From contig NZ_MLAS01000012.1 of assembly GCF_002272785.1 (NCBI RefSeq), positions 1-58,977 of the forward strand: a stretch of DNA of 58,977 bases, in the 5' to 3' direction. Positions 28,783 to 35,585 of this stretch are shown piece after piece. A model generated the notes under the pieces. That model did not search any database. It had not been told where the DNA came from and saw only the letters and a program-made list of their open reading frames with translations. Each line of letters begins with the position of its first letter. Position 1 is the stretch's first letter. The stretch comes from Helicobacter sp. 13S00477-4 (lineage in GTDB: Bacteria; Campylobacterota; Campylobacteria; Campylobacterales; Helicobacteraceae). The position numbers were made by a program, and so were the translations under genes.

Positions 28783-28788
28783 TATAAT
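28783..28788 (+). promoter_or_regulatory. Putative integrase promoter -10
   Basis: TATAAT between iteron arrays I and II, 88 bp before the integrase start. No -35 match is clear. Being framed by the two arrays suggests the same protein controls integrase expression. Confidence 0.45.
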
Positions 28789-28812
28789 TATTTGTGATTT
28801 TAAAATGTAAAA

Positions 28813-28858
28813 AATCATAATTCATCATTTAAAATCATCTAAAATCATTCAAAATAAT
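28813..28858 (-). repeat. Iteron array II: five hexamers at 10-bp steps
   Basis: Minus-strand ATGATT-type hexamers start at 28813, 28823, 28833, 28843 and 28853 (the last is ATTATT), each exactly 10 bp apart. The array ends 17 bp before the integrase start codon. Confidence 0.7.
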
Positions 28859-28875
28859 TTACAAGTGGGAACGAA

Positions 28876-29922
28876 ATGGGAACGGAAAAAATTTTTGAAA
28901 GTCTTAAATACGAGGGTGTGAGGTATAAGATTTTAAAAGATGGGAACATATCATATTATGTAAGGTATACAAAAGATGGAGAAAGGAAGCATAAGAAAGT
29001 TGGCACTAAGTTTGAAGGCTGGAATGAAAAAAAGGCTTTTGGCAAAAGAACAGAGTTAGAAAATAGTCAAGTAGAACAAAAACCTCTCAAATTCAAAGAG
29101 GTTGCTGATAGGTATTTAGAAATCCAAAAACTTCACCTAAGGAAAAAATCATTTTCAACATATAGCGGACGAATCAAGCATTTAGAGCCTTTTAACGATA
29201 AATATATCCACCTCATCACTCAAAAAGATATGAATGATATTATTATCTCTTTAAAGGATACATTAGCTAATAAAACTATCAATCAAGTGATTGCTATAGC
29301 AAAAGCAATCCTTAAGTTTGCCGAAGATGAATACAAAATCATCAATCAAAACCTAAATAAGGTCAGGAGTCTAAAAGTCAATAATGCTAGAGAGCGATTT
29401 TTAAGCAAAGAGGAAGTGAATAACCTTAAAGAGGTTTTGAAAGATAAATATGAATATTTGTTGTTTGTCAATCTAGCCCTTTGCACGGGTGCTAGGTTGA
29501 TGACTATTTTAGAAATTAGAAAAAAAGATATTGATTTGGATAATAAAACCATTGTTTTAAGAGACTTTAAAAACTCTTCGACCTATCAAGGTTATCTAAA
29601 TGATGAGGTAAAAGAGCTTTTGCTTCAAAAATGGGGTAATCTAAAAGATGATGATAAAGTTATTCAAAAAGCTAAAAGATTGCTCACTGAAGACTTGAGA
29701 GACCTATTTAATAAGCTTTTCAATCAAAATGTTACAGATGATAAGCAAAAAGTCGTTATCCACACATTGCGTCATACCTTTGCCTCTCATCTAGCTATAA
29801 AAGACACGAGCATTCAAATCATACAAAAACTCCTCAATCACAAAGACATACAAATGACAATGCGTTATTCTCATTTGATGCCTGATAGCGGTAAGGAATG
29901 TGTAGAAAAATTATGGGATTAA
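28876..29922 (+). CDS. Prophage tyrosine-recombinase integrase
   Basis: 348 aa. An N-terminal arm-binding domain (about residues 1-60), a core-binding SAM-like domain, and a catalytic domain with the tetrad: Arg in LCTGARLMTILEI, His-x-x-Arg in HTLRHTFASHL (about residue 296), His in LLNHKDIQ and the nucleophile Tyr at about 331 in MRYSHL. Placed next to tRNA-Ser in the same direction, as for tRNA-targeting phages. Only a weak GGGA ribosome site is visible. Confidence 0.93.
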   Translation: MGTEKIFESLKYEGVRYKILKDGNISYYVRYTKDGERKHKKVGTKFEGWNEKKAFGKRTELENSQVEQKPLKFKEVADRYLEIQKLHLRKKSFSTYSGRIKHLEPFNDKYIHLITQKDMNDIIISLKDTLANKTINQVIAIAKAILKFAEDEYKIINQNLNKVRSLKVNNARERFLSKEEVNNLKEVLKDKYEYLLFVNLALCTGARLMTILEIRKKDIDLDNKTIVLRDFKNSSTYQGYLNDEVKELLLQKWGNLKDDDKVIQKAKRLLTEDLRDLFNKLFNQNVTDDKQKVVIHTLRHTFASHLAIKDTSIQIIQKLLNHKDIQMTMRYSHLMPDSGKECVEKLWD

Positions 29923-30137
29923 TCTTTATCCTTATACTTCTCAATCGCACTCAAAAAAGTATCAAATGTTTTGCTTTTTTCATAGTAGTATAAAAAGGGT
30001 TCTACCCAGCTAGGAATTTCTTTGTCATCTTTCCAATTTGTTGAAATCCCACTATAGCTAACATTTGCTATTTCTGCAAAAGTTTTGCGAGTCAAGTCTA
30101 ATTCTTTTATTTTTTTATCAAATTCTAGCCTTGTCAA
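29919..30137 (-). CDS. Small HTH protein, possible phage regulator
   Basis: 72 aa with a helix-turn-helix-like stretch (LTRKTFAEIANVSYSGISTNW) in the first half and a helical tail. Convergent with the integrase (4-bp stop overlap), divergent from the five-module array. It could be a repressor or excision-type regulator; its target is not predictable. Confidence 0.65.
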   Translation of the reverse strand: MTRLEFDKKIKELDLTRKTFAEIANVSYSGISTNWKDDKEIPSWVEPFLYYYEKSKTFDTFLSAIEKYKDKD

Positions 30138-30203
30138 TATTTATCCTTTTATGTGTTTTAATATAAAATTATACCATATTATATATAAAATACAAAAAAA
30201 GAC

Positions 30204-30232
30204 TTGACAATTTTAATTATTTATAATATAAT
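30204..30232 (+). promoter_or_regulatory. Module 1 promoter (consensus)
   Basis: TTGACA (30204-30209), 17 bp, TATAAT (30227-30232): a perfect consensus, unusual for Helicobacter genes. The predicted transcript starts at about 30239 with a 9-bp stem-loop (30241-30263). Confidence 0.85.
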
Positions 30233-30286
30233 TACATTATGTTTTTGGTAGATAACTAAAAACAAATCCAGAAGAAAGGAGACACA

Positions 30287-30378
30287 ATGAGGAAGCTAAG
30301 AAAAACGATTAAAATCTTATCAGAACTAAGTTTTTTAATCTTAACCATTAGCCAAATCATCAAGATTTGGGCGGGGTG
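30287..30378 (+). pseudogene. Module 1 hydrophobic peptide gene, frameshifted
   Basis: ATG at 30287 follows AAGGAG but its frame stops after 13 codons. One base more in the AAAA run near 30301-30304 would give a 30-aa hydrophobic peptide continuing ILSELSFLILTISQIIKIWAG to TGA 30376-30378, matching the four intact sister genes. TCATTGTGT at 30421-30429 is complementary to the start region (30282-30290), as in the other modules. Read as a toxin-like gene broken by a 1-nt deletion; phase variation at the A-run is possible. Confidence 0.65.
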
Positions 30379-30463
30379 AACCCCGACCCTTGTTTACAAG
30401 GGTAAATATGGTAGCTTTTTTCATTGTGTTTTGGCATTATAGCATATAAAAAAGGAGTGAAAA

Positions 30464-30589
30464 ATGAATTGGTTAGATATTGTATCGAGTGTTTCTTTAA
30501 TAGTGATTTTAGCTTGTACATGGTGGCAGATTAGAGATTTAACTAAACGCATAGAAAAACTAGAAAAGGATAAAAATGAAAATATCTAA
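30464..30589 (+). CDS. Module 1 single-TM peptide (41 aa)
   Basis: ATG 30464 after AAGGAG. It starts MNWLDIVSSVSLIVILACTW, a transmembrane helix, followed by a charged helix KRIEKLEKDKN, which is nearly the same in modules 2 and 4. Likely small inner-membrane protein with cytoplasmic coiled tail. Function unknown; the repeated linkage suggests it works with the upstream peptide or the downstream HTH protein. Confidence 0.65.
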   Translation: MNWLDIVSSVSLIVILACTWWQIRDLTKRIEKLEKDKNENI

Positions 30590-30632
30590 AAATATATTAT
30601 AATATTTAGAATATTACTAAAAAGGGATAAGG

Positions 30633-30854
30633 ATGGACAAGGTAAAAATGATTTGTGCAGAATTAGGAATTACACAAAATCAATTAGCTGAAATGATGGG
30701 AATGCACTTCACTGCTTTTTCAAAATGGAAAGAAAAAATCCCAAAAAATGCTGATTTTTGTCTTGATTTGATATTAGAAAATCATAGACTAAAGAGAAAA
30801 ATGGATTTAGTGCAAAATGCTATAAAAACACTTTCAAATTTAGAAAATATCTAA
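30633..30854 (+). CDS. Module 1 HTH protein (73 aa)
   Basis: XRE/Cro-like HTH in the N-terminal half (MICAELGITQNQLAEMMGMH) and a helical tail that could dimerise. Its sequence differs from the three HTH proteins of modules 2-4, which share an identical N-terminus. GGATAAGG precedes the ATG. Candidate DNA-binding regulator of the array. Confidence 0.7.
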   Translation: MDKVKMICAELGITQNQLAEMMGMHFTAFSKWKEKIPKNADFCLDLILENHRLKRKMDLVQNAIKTLSNLENI

Positions 30855-30893
30855 TTTAATTATCATATTTATTATAAATATTCTATATATATC

Positions 30894-30922
30894 TTGATTT
30901 TATTAGAAAATTTCTATATAAT
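30894..30922 (+). promoter_or_regulatory. Module 2 promoter
   Basis: TTGATT (30894-30899), 17 bp, TATAAT (30917-30922). The 5' leader from about 30930 repeats the module 1 leader, including the stem GTTTTTGGT/ACTAAAAAC. Confidence 0.8.
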
Positions 30923-30976
30923 ACTCTTATGTTTTTGGTAGATAACTAAAAACAAATCCAAAACAAGGAGTATCAA

Positions 30977-31054
30977 ATGCTAAAGTTACTCAGAATTTTA
31001 GTCCTGATGATTCAGTTGATTTACTGGATTATCAAAATCCAATCTCTCTTCTAA
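30977..31054 (+). CDS. Module 2 hydrophobic peptide (25 aa), type I toxin-like
   Basis: Starts MLKLLRILVLMIQLIYWIIK; Lys/Arg at the N-terminus, then a continuous hydrophobic helix. AAGGAG precedes the ATG. Bases 31086-31100 are complementary to the ribosome site and start (30968-30981) with one bulge, and a hairpin (TCTCTCTT...AAGAGAGA) closes the end of the gene. This folding can hide the ribosome site in the full-length mRNA, as in the AapA and Hok type I toxins. Confidence 0.75.
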   Translation: MLKLLRILVLMIQLIYWIIKIQSLF

Positions 31055-31125
31055 AAGAGAGAGGAGGGGGTTACTAAAAAAATTTAGCATTGATACTCTT
31101 AAATATTATACCATAGGAGATAAAA

Positions 31126-31242
31126 ATGGAAACTTTGATTTTAGGCATAGCAGTGAGTTTATTGACCTTATATGTGTTTTTGCTAGAAAAAAAGATTGAC
31201 AAACGCATAGAAAAACTACAAAAGGACAAAAATGAGCAATGA
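31126..31242 (+). CDS. Module 2 single-TM peptide (38 aa)
   Basis: Begins METLILGIAVSLLTLYVFLL, one transmembrane helix, then KKIDKRIEKLQKDKNEQ. It is almost identical to the module 4 peptide. TAGGAGAT lies before the ATG. Overlaps the HTH gene by 11 bp, so the two are probably translated together. Confidence 0.7.
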   Translation: METLILGIAVSLLTLYVFLLEKKIDKRIEKLQKDKNEQ

Positions 31243-31471
31243 ACAAAACCTTATCAAGAAAACAGCCAAAGAGCTAGGAATGACTTATAAGGAATTAGGT
31301 GAAGCGATAGGGTATACGGAAGGGGCTATCAAAAATGCTATAGCTACTGACAATGTGAGTTCACCAATGGCATATGCCATAAAGATGTATTATAGGATTC
31401 AAGAATTAGAAGATAAATTGAAAGCAAGCGAAGTTTTTAAGCAAAATTTAAAAGACTTTTTAGATTCTTAA
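31232..31471 (+). CDS. Module 2 HTH protein (79 aa)
   Basis: Begins with the shared block MSNEQNLIKKTAKELGMTYK, then ELGEAIGYTEGAIKNAIAT, an HTH, and a coiled-coil tail (YRIQELEDKLKASEV). The first 27 residues are identical in modules 2, 3 and 4, while the recognition helix and tail diverge, which suggests paralogous regulators with different DNA or partner specificity. Confidence 0.75.
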   Translation: MSNEQNLIKKTAKELGMTYKELGEAIGYTEGAIKNAIATDNVSSPMAYAIKMYYRIQELEDKLKASEVFKQNLKDFLDS

Positions 31472-31528
31472 AAAAGTATTTTTAATAACTTTTATATTAA
31501 ATATAATATATTAATAATTATAAAATAC

Positions 31529-31557
31529 TTGACAAATATATATTATTAATATATAAT
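31529..31557 (+). promoter_or_regulatory. Module 3 promoter (consensus)
   Basis: TTGACA (31529-31534), 17 bp, TATAAT (31552-31557), followed by a weak leader stem (AAAAG...CTTTT). A short frame in the leader (ATG 31560) would end just at the peptide ribosome site. Confidence 0.85.
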
Positions 31558-31616
31558 TATGGTATCAAAAGGATTTAAAAAGACTTTTGAAATAAAAAGA
31601 AAGGAGGCAAGATAAG

Positions 31617-31697
31617 ATGAAAAAACTTAGAGCTGCAGCAATAGTTTTACAAATCGTTTTTTATATTTTAGCGATAGCTAAAATATTTATAAGTTAA
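31617..31697 (+). CDS. Module 3 hydrophobic peptide (26 aa), type I toxin-like
   Basis: Starts MKKLRAAAIVLQIVFYILAI. AAGGAGG precedes it. The 12 bases 31719-31730 are perfectly complementary to 31610-31621 (end of leader plus start codon), and a CCCCTTTTAAAGGGG hairpin lies between. The strongest example of the long-range pairing. Confidence 0.78.
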   Translation: MKKLRAAAIVLQIVFYILAIAKIFIS

Positions 31698-31761
31698 ACA
31701 AAGCCCCTTTTAAAGGGGTTCATCTTATCTATACATTTAATTATACCATAGGAGGTAAAAA

Positions 31762-31878
31762 ATGGACTTAGAATTTTTGTTAATCATCATATTGGCAGGC
31801 TGGGTTGGAATAAATGAGTGGCGTTTGAATAAACTTGAAAATAAAATCAAAGGATTAAAGGACAAAAATGAGCAATGA
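31762..31878 (+). CDS. Module 3 single-TM peptide (38 aa)
   Basis: Starts MDLEFLLIIILAGWVGINEW and continues with a charged helix NKLENKIKGLKDKNEQ. The TM part is unrelated to modules 2 and 4 but the last residues are the same. GGAGG precedes the ATG; 11-bp overlap with the HTH gene. Confidence 0.7.
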   Translation: MDLEFLLIIILAGWVGINEWRLNKLENKIKGLKDKNEQ

Positions 31879-32113
31879 ACAAAACCTTATCAAGAAAACA
31901 GCCAAAGAGCTAGGAATGACTTATAAAGAATTAGGTGAAGCGATAGGGTATAGTGGTGATAGTTTAAACAATATGGCTTCCAAAGATAATGCAATAATTA
32001 GCAATCAAATAAAAAAAGCGATTGATTTGTATCTTGAGAACCTTAATCTGAAGAAAAAATTACAAGACTATGAAATTCTTAAAAACGCCCTTAAAAATAT
32101 TGTAGAAGAGTGA
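31868..32113 (+). CDS. Module 3 HTH protein (81 aa)
   Basis: The shared N-terminus MSNEQNLIKKTAKELGMTYK is followed by ELGEAIGYSGDSLNNMASKD and a helical tail (LYLENLNLKKKLQDYEIL) predicted to form a coiled coil. Paralogue of the module 2 and 4 proteins. Confidence 0.75.
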   Translation: MSNEQNLIKKTAKELGMTYKELGEAIGYSGDSLNNMASKDNAIISNQIKKAIDLYLENLNLKKKLQDYEILKNALKNIVEE

Positions 32114-32183
32114 TTTTAAAACTCTTTTGCATAACTTAAAATTATAAAATATGAAATATTAATTAAAAATAATTATAAAAGTA

Positions 32184-32212
32184 TTGACAATAACAATTAA
32201 TTATTGTATAAT
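32184..32212 (+). promoter_or_regulatory. Module 4 promoter (consensus)
   Basis: TTGACA (32184-32189), 17 bp, TATAAT (32207-32212), followed at the likely 5' end by the stem AAACAATT/AATTGTTT. Confidence 0.85.
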
Positions 32213-32269
32213 TATGGCATAAAAACAATTTAGAATTGTTTTTAAATCCAAAAAGAAAGGAGCGATACA

Positions 32270-32350
32270 ATGAAAAAGCTAAAAGCTATTTTGATTCTAA
32301 CCCAAATTGTTTTTTATGCCTTAAGTATCTATAAATTACTTACAGGCTAA
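32270..32350 (+). CDS. Module 4 hydrophobic peptide (26 aa), type I toxin-like
   Basis: Starts MKKLKAILILTQIVFYALSI; close to the module 3 peptide (shared QIVFY). AAAGGAG precedes it. Bases 32372-32381 are complementary to 32263-32272 over the start codon (10 bp), with a CCCCAAAGGGG hairpin between. Confidence 0.78.
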   Translation: MKKLKAILILTQIVFYALSIYKLLTG

Positions 32351-32409
32351 TCCCCAAAGGGGAGGCTTAAACATTGTATCGTGAGCTAATTATACCATAG
32401 GAGATAAAA

Positions 32410-32520
32410 ATGGAAACTTTGATTTTAGGCATAGCAGTGAGTTTATTGACCTTATATGTGTTTTTGCTAGAAAAAAAGATTGACAAACGCATAGAAAAAC
32501 TAGAGAAGGAATCCAAATGA
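32410..32520 (+). CDS. Module 4 single-TM peptide (36 aa)
   Basis: Nearly the same nucleotide sequence as the module 2 peptide (METLILGIAVSLLTLYVFLL), differing only at the end (KLEKESK). Recent duplication is likely. Its stop overlaps the next start as ATGA. Confidence 0.7.
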   Translation: METLILGIAVSLLTLYVFLLEKKIDKRIEKLEKESK

Positions 32521-32744
32521 GCAATGAACAAAACCTTATCAAAAAGACAGCCAAAGAGCTAGGAATGACTTATAAGGAATTAGGTGAAGCGATAGGGCTT
32601 AGCGAAGCAAGTATAAGAAGGTTAGCTACTAGTGCAGAAATAAATAATCAAGTTGTTAAGTCTATAGAGATGTTTTTAGAGATTCAAGAATTAAAAAAAG
32701 AGCTTGAAGACTATCGGACTATTAAGAGGTTGTTATCAAAATAG
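32517..32744 (+). CDS. Module 4 HTH protein (75 aa)
   Basis: Shared N-terminus followed by ELGEAIGLSEASIRRLATSA, the divergent recognition segment, and a helical tail. Third paralogue of the shared-N-terminus group. Confidence 0.75.
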   Translation: MSNEQNLIKKTAKELGMTYKELGEAIGLSEASIRRLATSAEINNQVVKSIEMFLEIQELKKELEDYRTIKRLLSK

Positions 32745-32794
32745 TATTTTGATACGAAATATCTGAAAAAAATATCAAAATAATTCTAAAAGTA

Positions 32795-32823
32795 TTGACA
32801 ATAATATTAAAATAGTATATAAT
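32795..32823 (+). promoter_or_regulatory. Module 5 promoter (consensus)
   Basis: TTGACA (32795-32800), 17 bp, TATAAT (32818-32823), followed by the stem AAAGGATT/AATCCTTT at the predicted 5' end. Confidence 0.85.
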
Positions 32824-32878
32824 TACAGCATAAAAGGATTAAAACAATCCTTTTAAATCCAGAAGAAAGGAAACACAA

Positions 32879-32956
32879 ATGAAATGGTTAGATTTTATGA
32901 TTAAACTTTCCGAATTAATCGCTACCATTGTTTGGATTTATAAAATCCTTACATAG
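32879..32956 (+). CDS. Module 5 hydrophobic peptide (25 aa), type I toxin-like
   Basis: Starts MKWLDFMIKLSELIATIVWI and ends YKILT. AAAGGA precedes the ATG. ATTTGTGT at 32998-33005 complements 32873-32880 over the start; GAGGGCTTAAGCCCTC forms the 3' hairpin. Confidence 0.72.
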   Translation: MKWLDFMIKLSELIATIVWIYKILT

Positions 32957-33035
32957 TGATTGAACGAGGGCTTAAGCCCTCTTATCTTAACCATTAAATT
33001 TGTGTATCCATAATTTTAGCACAAGGAGTTAAAAA

Positions 33036-33128
33036 ATGCTAGAGAATATTTTATTTGGGATTATCATCATATGGCTTGGGCTTTTGAGTTATAAAGTATT
33101 TAAGATGGACAAAAAGGATTCAAAGTAA
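33036..33128 (+). CDS. Module 5 single-TM peptide (30 aa)
   Basis: Starts MLENILFGIIIIWLGLLSYK and has a short basic tail. AAGGAG precedes the ATG. Module 5 lacks an HTH gene; the next gene is on the other strand, so this is the truncated end of the array. Confidence 0.65.
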   Translation: MLENILFGIIIIWLGLLSYKVFKMDKKDSK

Positions 33129-33170
33129 AATCTATCCAGAGGTTTGGATTGTGTTCCAAACCTCTGGATT

Positions 33171-33446
33171 TTATTTATCTACAAATTCAATCTTTAATTT
33201 TTTGCCACAAGCATCAGCATATTTTATAAGTGTTGAAATCCGATAATCAAGTTTTTTTCTTTCAAAGTTTGAGATAACACTTTGTTTAACCTCCATTTTT
33301 TCAGCAATTTGGTTCTGAGTCATTTTAGATTGAACTCTTGCTTTAATAAGTTGTTCTTGAAGTTCATAATAAGGGGTAAGTCTTTCCCATTCATTTTTAA
33401 ATACAGGGTCTTTCATTGATTCTTGTTTTAATTTTTCAAAATCCAT
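33171..33446 (-). CDS. XRE-family antitoxin-like regulator (HigA type)
   Basis: 91 aa. N-terminal block LKQESMKDPVFKNEWERL is typical of HigA/RelB-linked antitoxins, followed by an XRE HTH (MTQNQIAEKMEVKQSVISNFE). No RelE/HigB-like toxin gene is adjacent, so it may be an orphan antitoxin that counters toxins of other elements. Upstream of it, HicB is in the same direction 23 bp away. Confidence 0.8.
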   Translation of the reverse strand: MDFEKLKQESMKDPVFKNEWERLTPYYELQEQLIKARVQSKMTQNQIAEKMEVKQSVISNFERKKLDYRISTLIKYADACGKKLKIEFVDK

Positions 33447-33469
33447 TTTTACTCCTTTATTTGTTTTAT

Positions 33470-33835
33470 TTACATAAATGCCTTTCTAGCTAAATCTGCA
33501 ATTAAAGCTGAGCGATTCAAACACATTTCTTTAGCTTTAGCATCAATTATATTTACAATGCGTTGGGGCAGAGTGATATTTAAACGCACTGTTTTATCAG
33601 TTTGATTTGGTTCAGGGATAAAAACTCCTCGATTTATCATACTTTCTAGTGTAGCTTCAAATGCTTCTCTTAAGTCTTTTAAAGCTTCTTGGGGGGTATC
33701 CCCATCCCCATAGAAAAATGCTATTTCTTTAAAATCAGGCATAAATGCACTATAACTCCCGCCTTCTTCTTGTGGAATCTTTTTAATCAAAATGTCATAA
33801 GGTAGGTTAAGATAATAATTCAAATCTTTTTTCAT
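33470..33835 (-). CDS. hicB: HicB-family antitoxin
   Basis: 121 aa. N-terminal degenerate RNase H-like HicB domain (YSAFMPDFKEIAFFYGDGDT, EALKDLREAFEATLESMI) and C-terminal ribbon-helix-helix (RLNITLPQRIVNIIDAKA). Binds and inhibits HicA and represses the operon. Overlaps hicA by four bases. Confidence 0.88.
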   Translation of the reverse strand: MKKDLNYYLNLPYDILIKKIPQEEGGSYSAFMPDFKEIAFFYGDGDTPQEALKDLREAFEATLESMINRGVFIPEPNQTDKTVRLNITLPQRIVNIIDAKAKEMCLNRSALIADLARKAFM

Positions 33836-34062
33836 TGGTTATTTCCTTTAATATAGATTAAGGCCATTTTTACATAAACTTCTTTGATAGGTTTTTTATA
33901 TGGGATAGTGATGGTAATATCTCCTTTATAGAAAGTATGATGACTGCCCTTTGCTCTATCTAATATAAAACCATTTTGTTCTAAAACTTTCTTTAAATCT
34001 TCAAATGATACATTTTTAGGATTATTTTGTATATTCTTCAAAAGTTTATCTTTAGAACTCAT
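33832..34062 (-). CDS. hicA: HicA-family mRNA interferase toxin
   Basis: About 76 aa. Double-stranded RNA-binding-like fold with the catalytic His in AKGSHHTFYKGD. ATG 34062 is preferred (AAGGA five bases upstream); the open frame begins 12 codons earlier. Cleaves mRNA when HicB is lost. An AT-rich promoter with TATAAT-like sequence lies just upstream (about 34085-34095). Confidence 0.85.
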   Translation of the reverse strand: MSSKDKLLKNIQNNPKNVSFEDLKKVLEQNGFILDRAKGSHHTFYKGDITITIPYKKPIKEVYVKMALIYIKGNNQ

Positions 34063-34098
34063 CATAATCCTTATCTTTAATATAAGTATATTATACAC

Positions 34099-35100
34099 AT
34101 ATATTACTTATATATTTCTTAAGGATATTTACTTAATTACCGCTGAATTTATCATATAAAAACTGCTTCAAAAATCCCTGTGATTTTGCTCTTATCTTCA
34201 AACTGATTTTCCGAAAAATAACCACGAATAAATCCCTTAATTTCCGCAAAAGCATTATGAAATATGGCTATTGATTTTCCGAAAAATATACCCTGAAAAC
34301 TTTACTTAAAATCAACCCTAAAACAACTCATAAATACAGACTTTAAAGCCTTTGATTTTAAATGATGGATTGATTGATTTTGCACAAAACTTTGATTGAT
34401 GATTTTGCTAGAGATGTCTCTTAGTTGTAGTGATAAAGTGCACAAAAATATTCTCTTAAAATCTTGTATTTTTTTCTTTTAAAAAGCAAATTTAAATCCA
34501 AAAAAGATTTAAGTTGTTTATCTTAAAAGGTAACAACTCAAGATTAAGAATGGATTATGAGGATTGAAGGTAATGATTTTAATCAATCTCAAAGCTTTTA
34601 AAATTTTAATTGATTGAATTTATCTCTTTTGCACTCCCCCTCTCTTAGGTTCTTCCTAACCCTCCCCCCATTCCCTGCGGTTGCCCGCCTGCGGGGAGAG
34701 GGGGTGTGTGGGTTGAAAAAGGTCAGTTCATATTCATATGATTTTTGTTTGAAAATAGATTTTAAAAATACTAGAAATAAAAAGGCTTTAGGATTGATTC
34801 AAAGAGATAGTGAGGGCTTTTGTTTTGAGGGATTGAAATAGTATTTGGATTTTAAAAAAGATTTGAAGGGATTTGTTTGAGGATTCAAGAGGCTTAAAGA
34901 TTGATGCTTTTAAGACTTTTGGACTTGACAAAAACAAAAAAATAGTATCTAAAAAATCATATGAAATGAAGGATTTTGGGAGTTCAGTTGTGGTGGAAGC
35001 TGGAGTGAGGTAGCAGATGCTAGATTTTGGGGGTAGAGTCTTGAATTTATAAATTTTGGTTCTTCAATATGCTTATAATGCTTATAAAATCTATTAAGTA
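34099..35100. other. Gene-poor 1-kb region
   Basis: No open frame with a ribosome site and sensible composition is found on either strand. It holds a 17-bp direct repeat TGATTTTCCGAAAAATA at about 34202 and 34271, a GC-rich palindromic element (described separately) and several TTGATTGAT-type repeats near 34370-34400. It may hold regulatory or replication-related sites of the phage, or eroded genes. Confidence 0.4.
34633..34707. repeat. GC-rich palindromic insertion (REP-like)
   Basis: Arms CTCCCCCTCTC (34634 on) and GAGAGGGGGTGT (34696-34707) are inverse complements except one base and enclose two direct copies of CCTGCGG. Composition is strikingly GC-rich in AT-rich surroundings. The form resembles REP/MITE-type repeats. 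Confidence 0.5.
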
Positions 35101-35122
35101 AACCAAAAGTAAACAAATAAAA

Positions 35123-35168
35123 ATGATGATAAATGATTGCAGATGATTGTGAATGATTTTAAATGAAA
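35123..35168 (+). repeat. Iteron array III: five hexamers at 10-bp steps
   Basis: ATGATG, three ATGATT and ATGAAA begin at 35123, 35133, 35143, 35153 and 35163, exactly 10 bp apart. They lie on the plus strand upstream of late promoter 1, the same relation as array IV to late promoter 2. Confidence 0.75.
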
Positions 35169-35193
35169 ATTGTGATTTAGGATTAAAATATTA

Positions 35194-35237
35194 TTTAACC
35201 TAAATACTCATAGCTCCTAAAAATCAAGAGTTATAAT
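35194..35237 (+). promoter_or_regulatory. Late promoter 1
   Basis: TTTAACCTAAATAC at 35194 and AAAAATCAAGAGTTATAAT, with TATAAT at 35232-35237, recur at 55580-55623. The distance from the last iteron start to the -10 is 69 bp in both. It should drive the head-tail operon starting at 35265. No normal -35 is present, consistent with activator-dependent transcription. Confidence 0.7.
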
Positions 35238-35264
35238 CCGCTCATTCAATATTAAAGGCTTGCT

Positions 35265-35585
35265 TTGGTTCCAAAATCTTTATTGCAAAAAGACATCGCT
35301 TCAATCCTATCTTCTGCGGGGGCTGATGAATTTATCAAAGATGAATTTAGCTTTAAGGGGCGATTCAAACAAAATGCTGAAGTGATATATGATGATAGGG
35401 CTGTTGGCTATTGTAATACCTTTGTGATGAGTGCTAAGGATTTTTTCAATTCAAAGCTCAAACTCAAAGATATCCTAACACATAAAGAATCTGGAAAATC
35501 CTACAAGATTGTGCAAATCCTAAGTGAAGTCAATGTGTTAAAACGACTTGTTTTAGAAGAAATAAAACCACAGGAAGCAAGATGA
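35265..35585 (+). CDS. Phage head-tail joining-like protein
   Basis: 106 aa, TTG start behind AAAGG. Beta-rich small protein (ILTHKESGKSYKIVQILSEV) in the position of head-tail joining proteins (gpFII class) beside gpW and portal. Assigned from context and fold-like pattern; no strong motif. Confidence 0.5.
   Translation: MVPKSLLQKDIASILSSAGADEFIKDEFSFKGRFKQNAEVIYDDRAVGYCNTFVMSAKDFFNSKLKLKDILTHKESGKSYKIVQILSEVNVLKRLVLEEIKPQEAR

Noticed and set aside
28690-28875. Possible CRISPR-like array downstream of the tRNA
   Set aside because: The repeats are only hexamers with 4-bp spacers at 10-bp period and no unique spacers; they are operator or arm-site iterons.
30239-30259. Six-codon leader frame conserved in modules 1 and 2 (ATG TTT TTG GTA...)
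   Set aside because: It is part of the 5' stem-loop shared by the two leaders, has no ribosome site and is absent in modules 3-5; conservation is explained by the RNA hairpin.
34614-34841. 75-codon frame across the GC-rich element
   Set aside because: No ribosome site, begins in the palindromic element and has odd composition; treated as non-coding.
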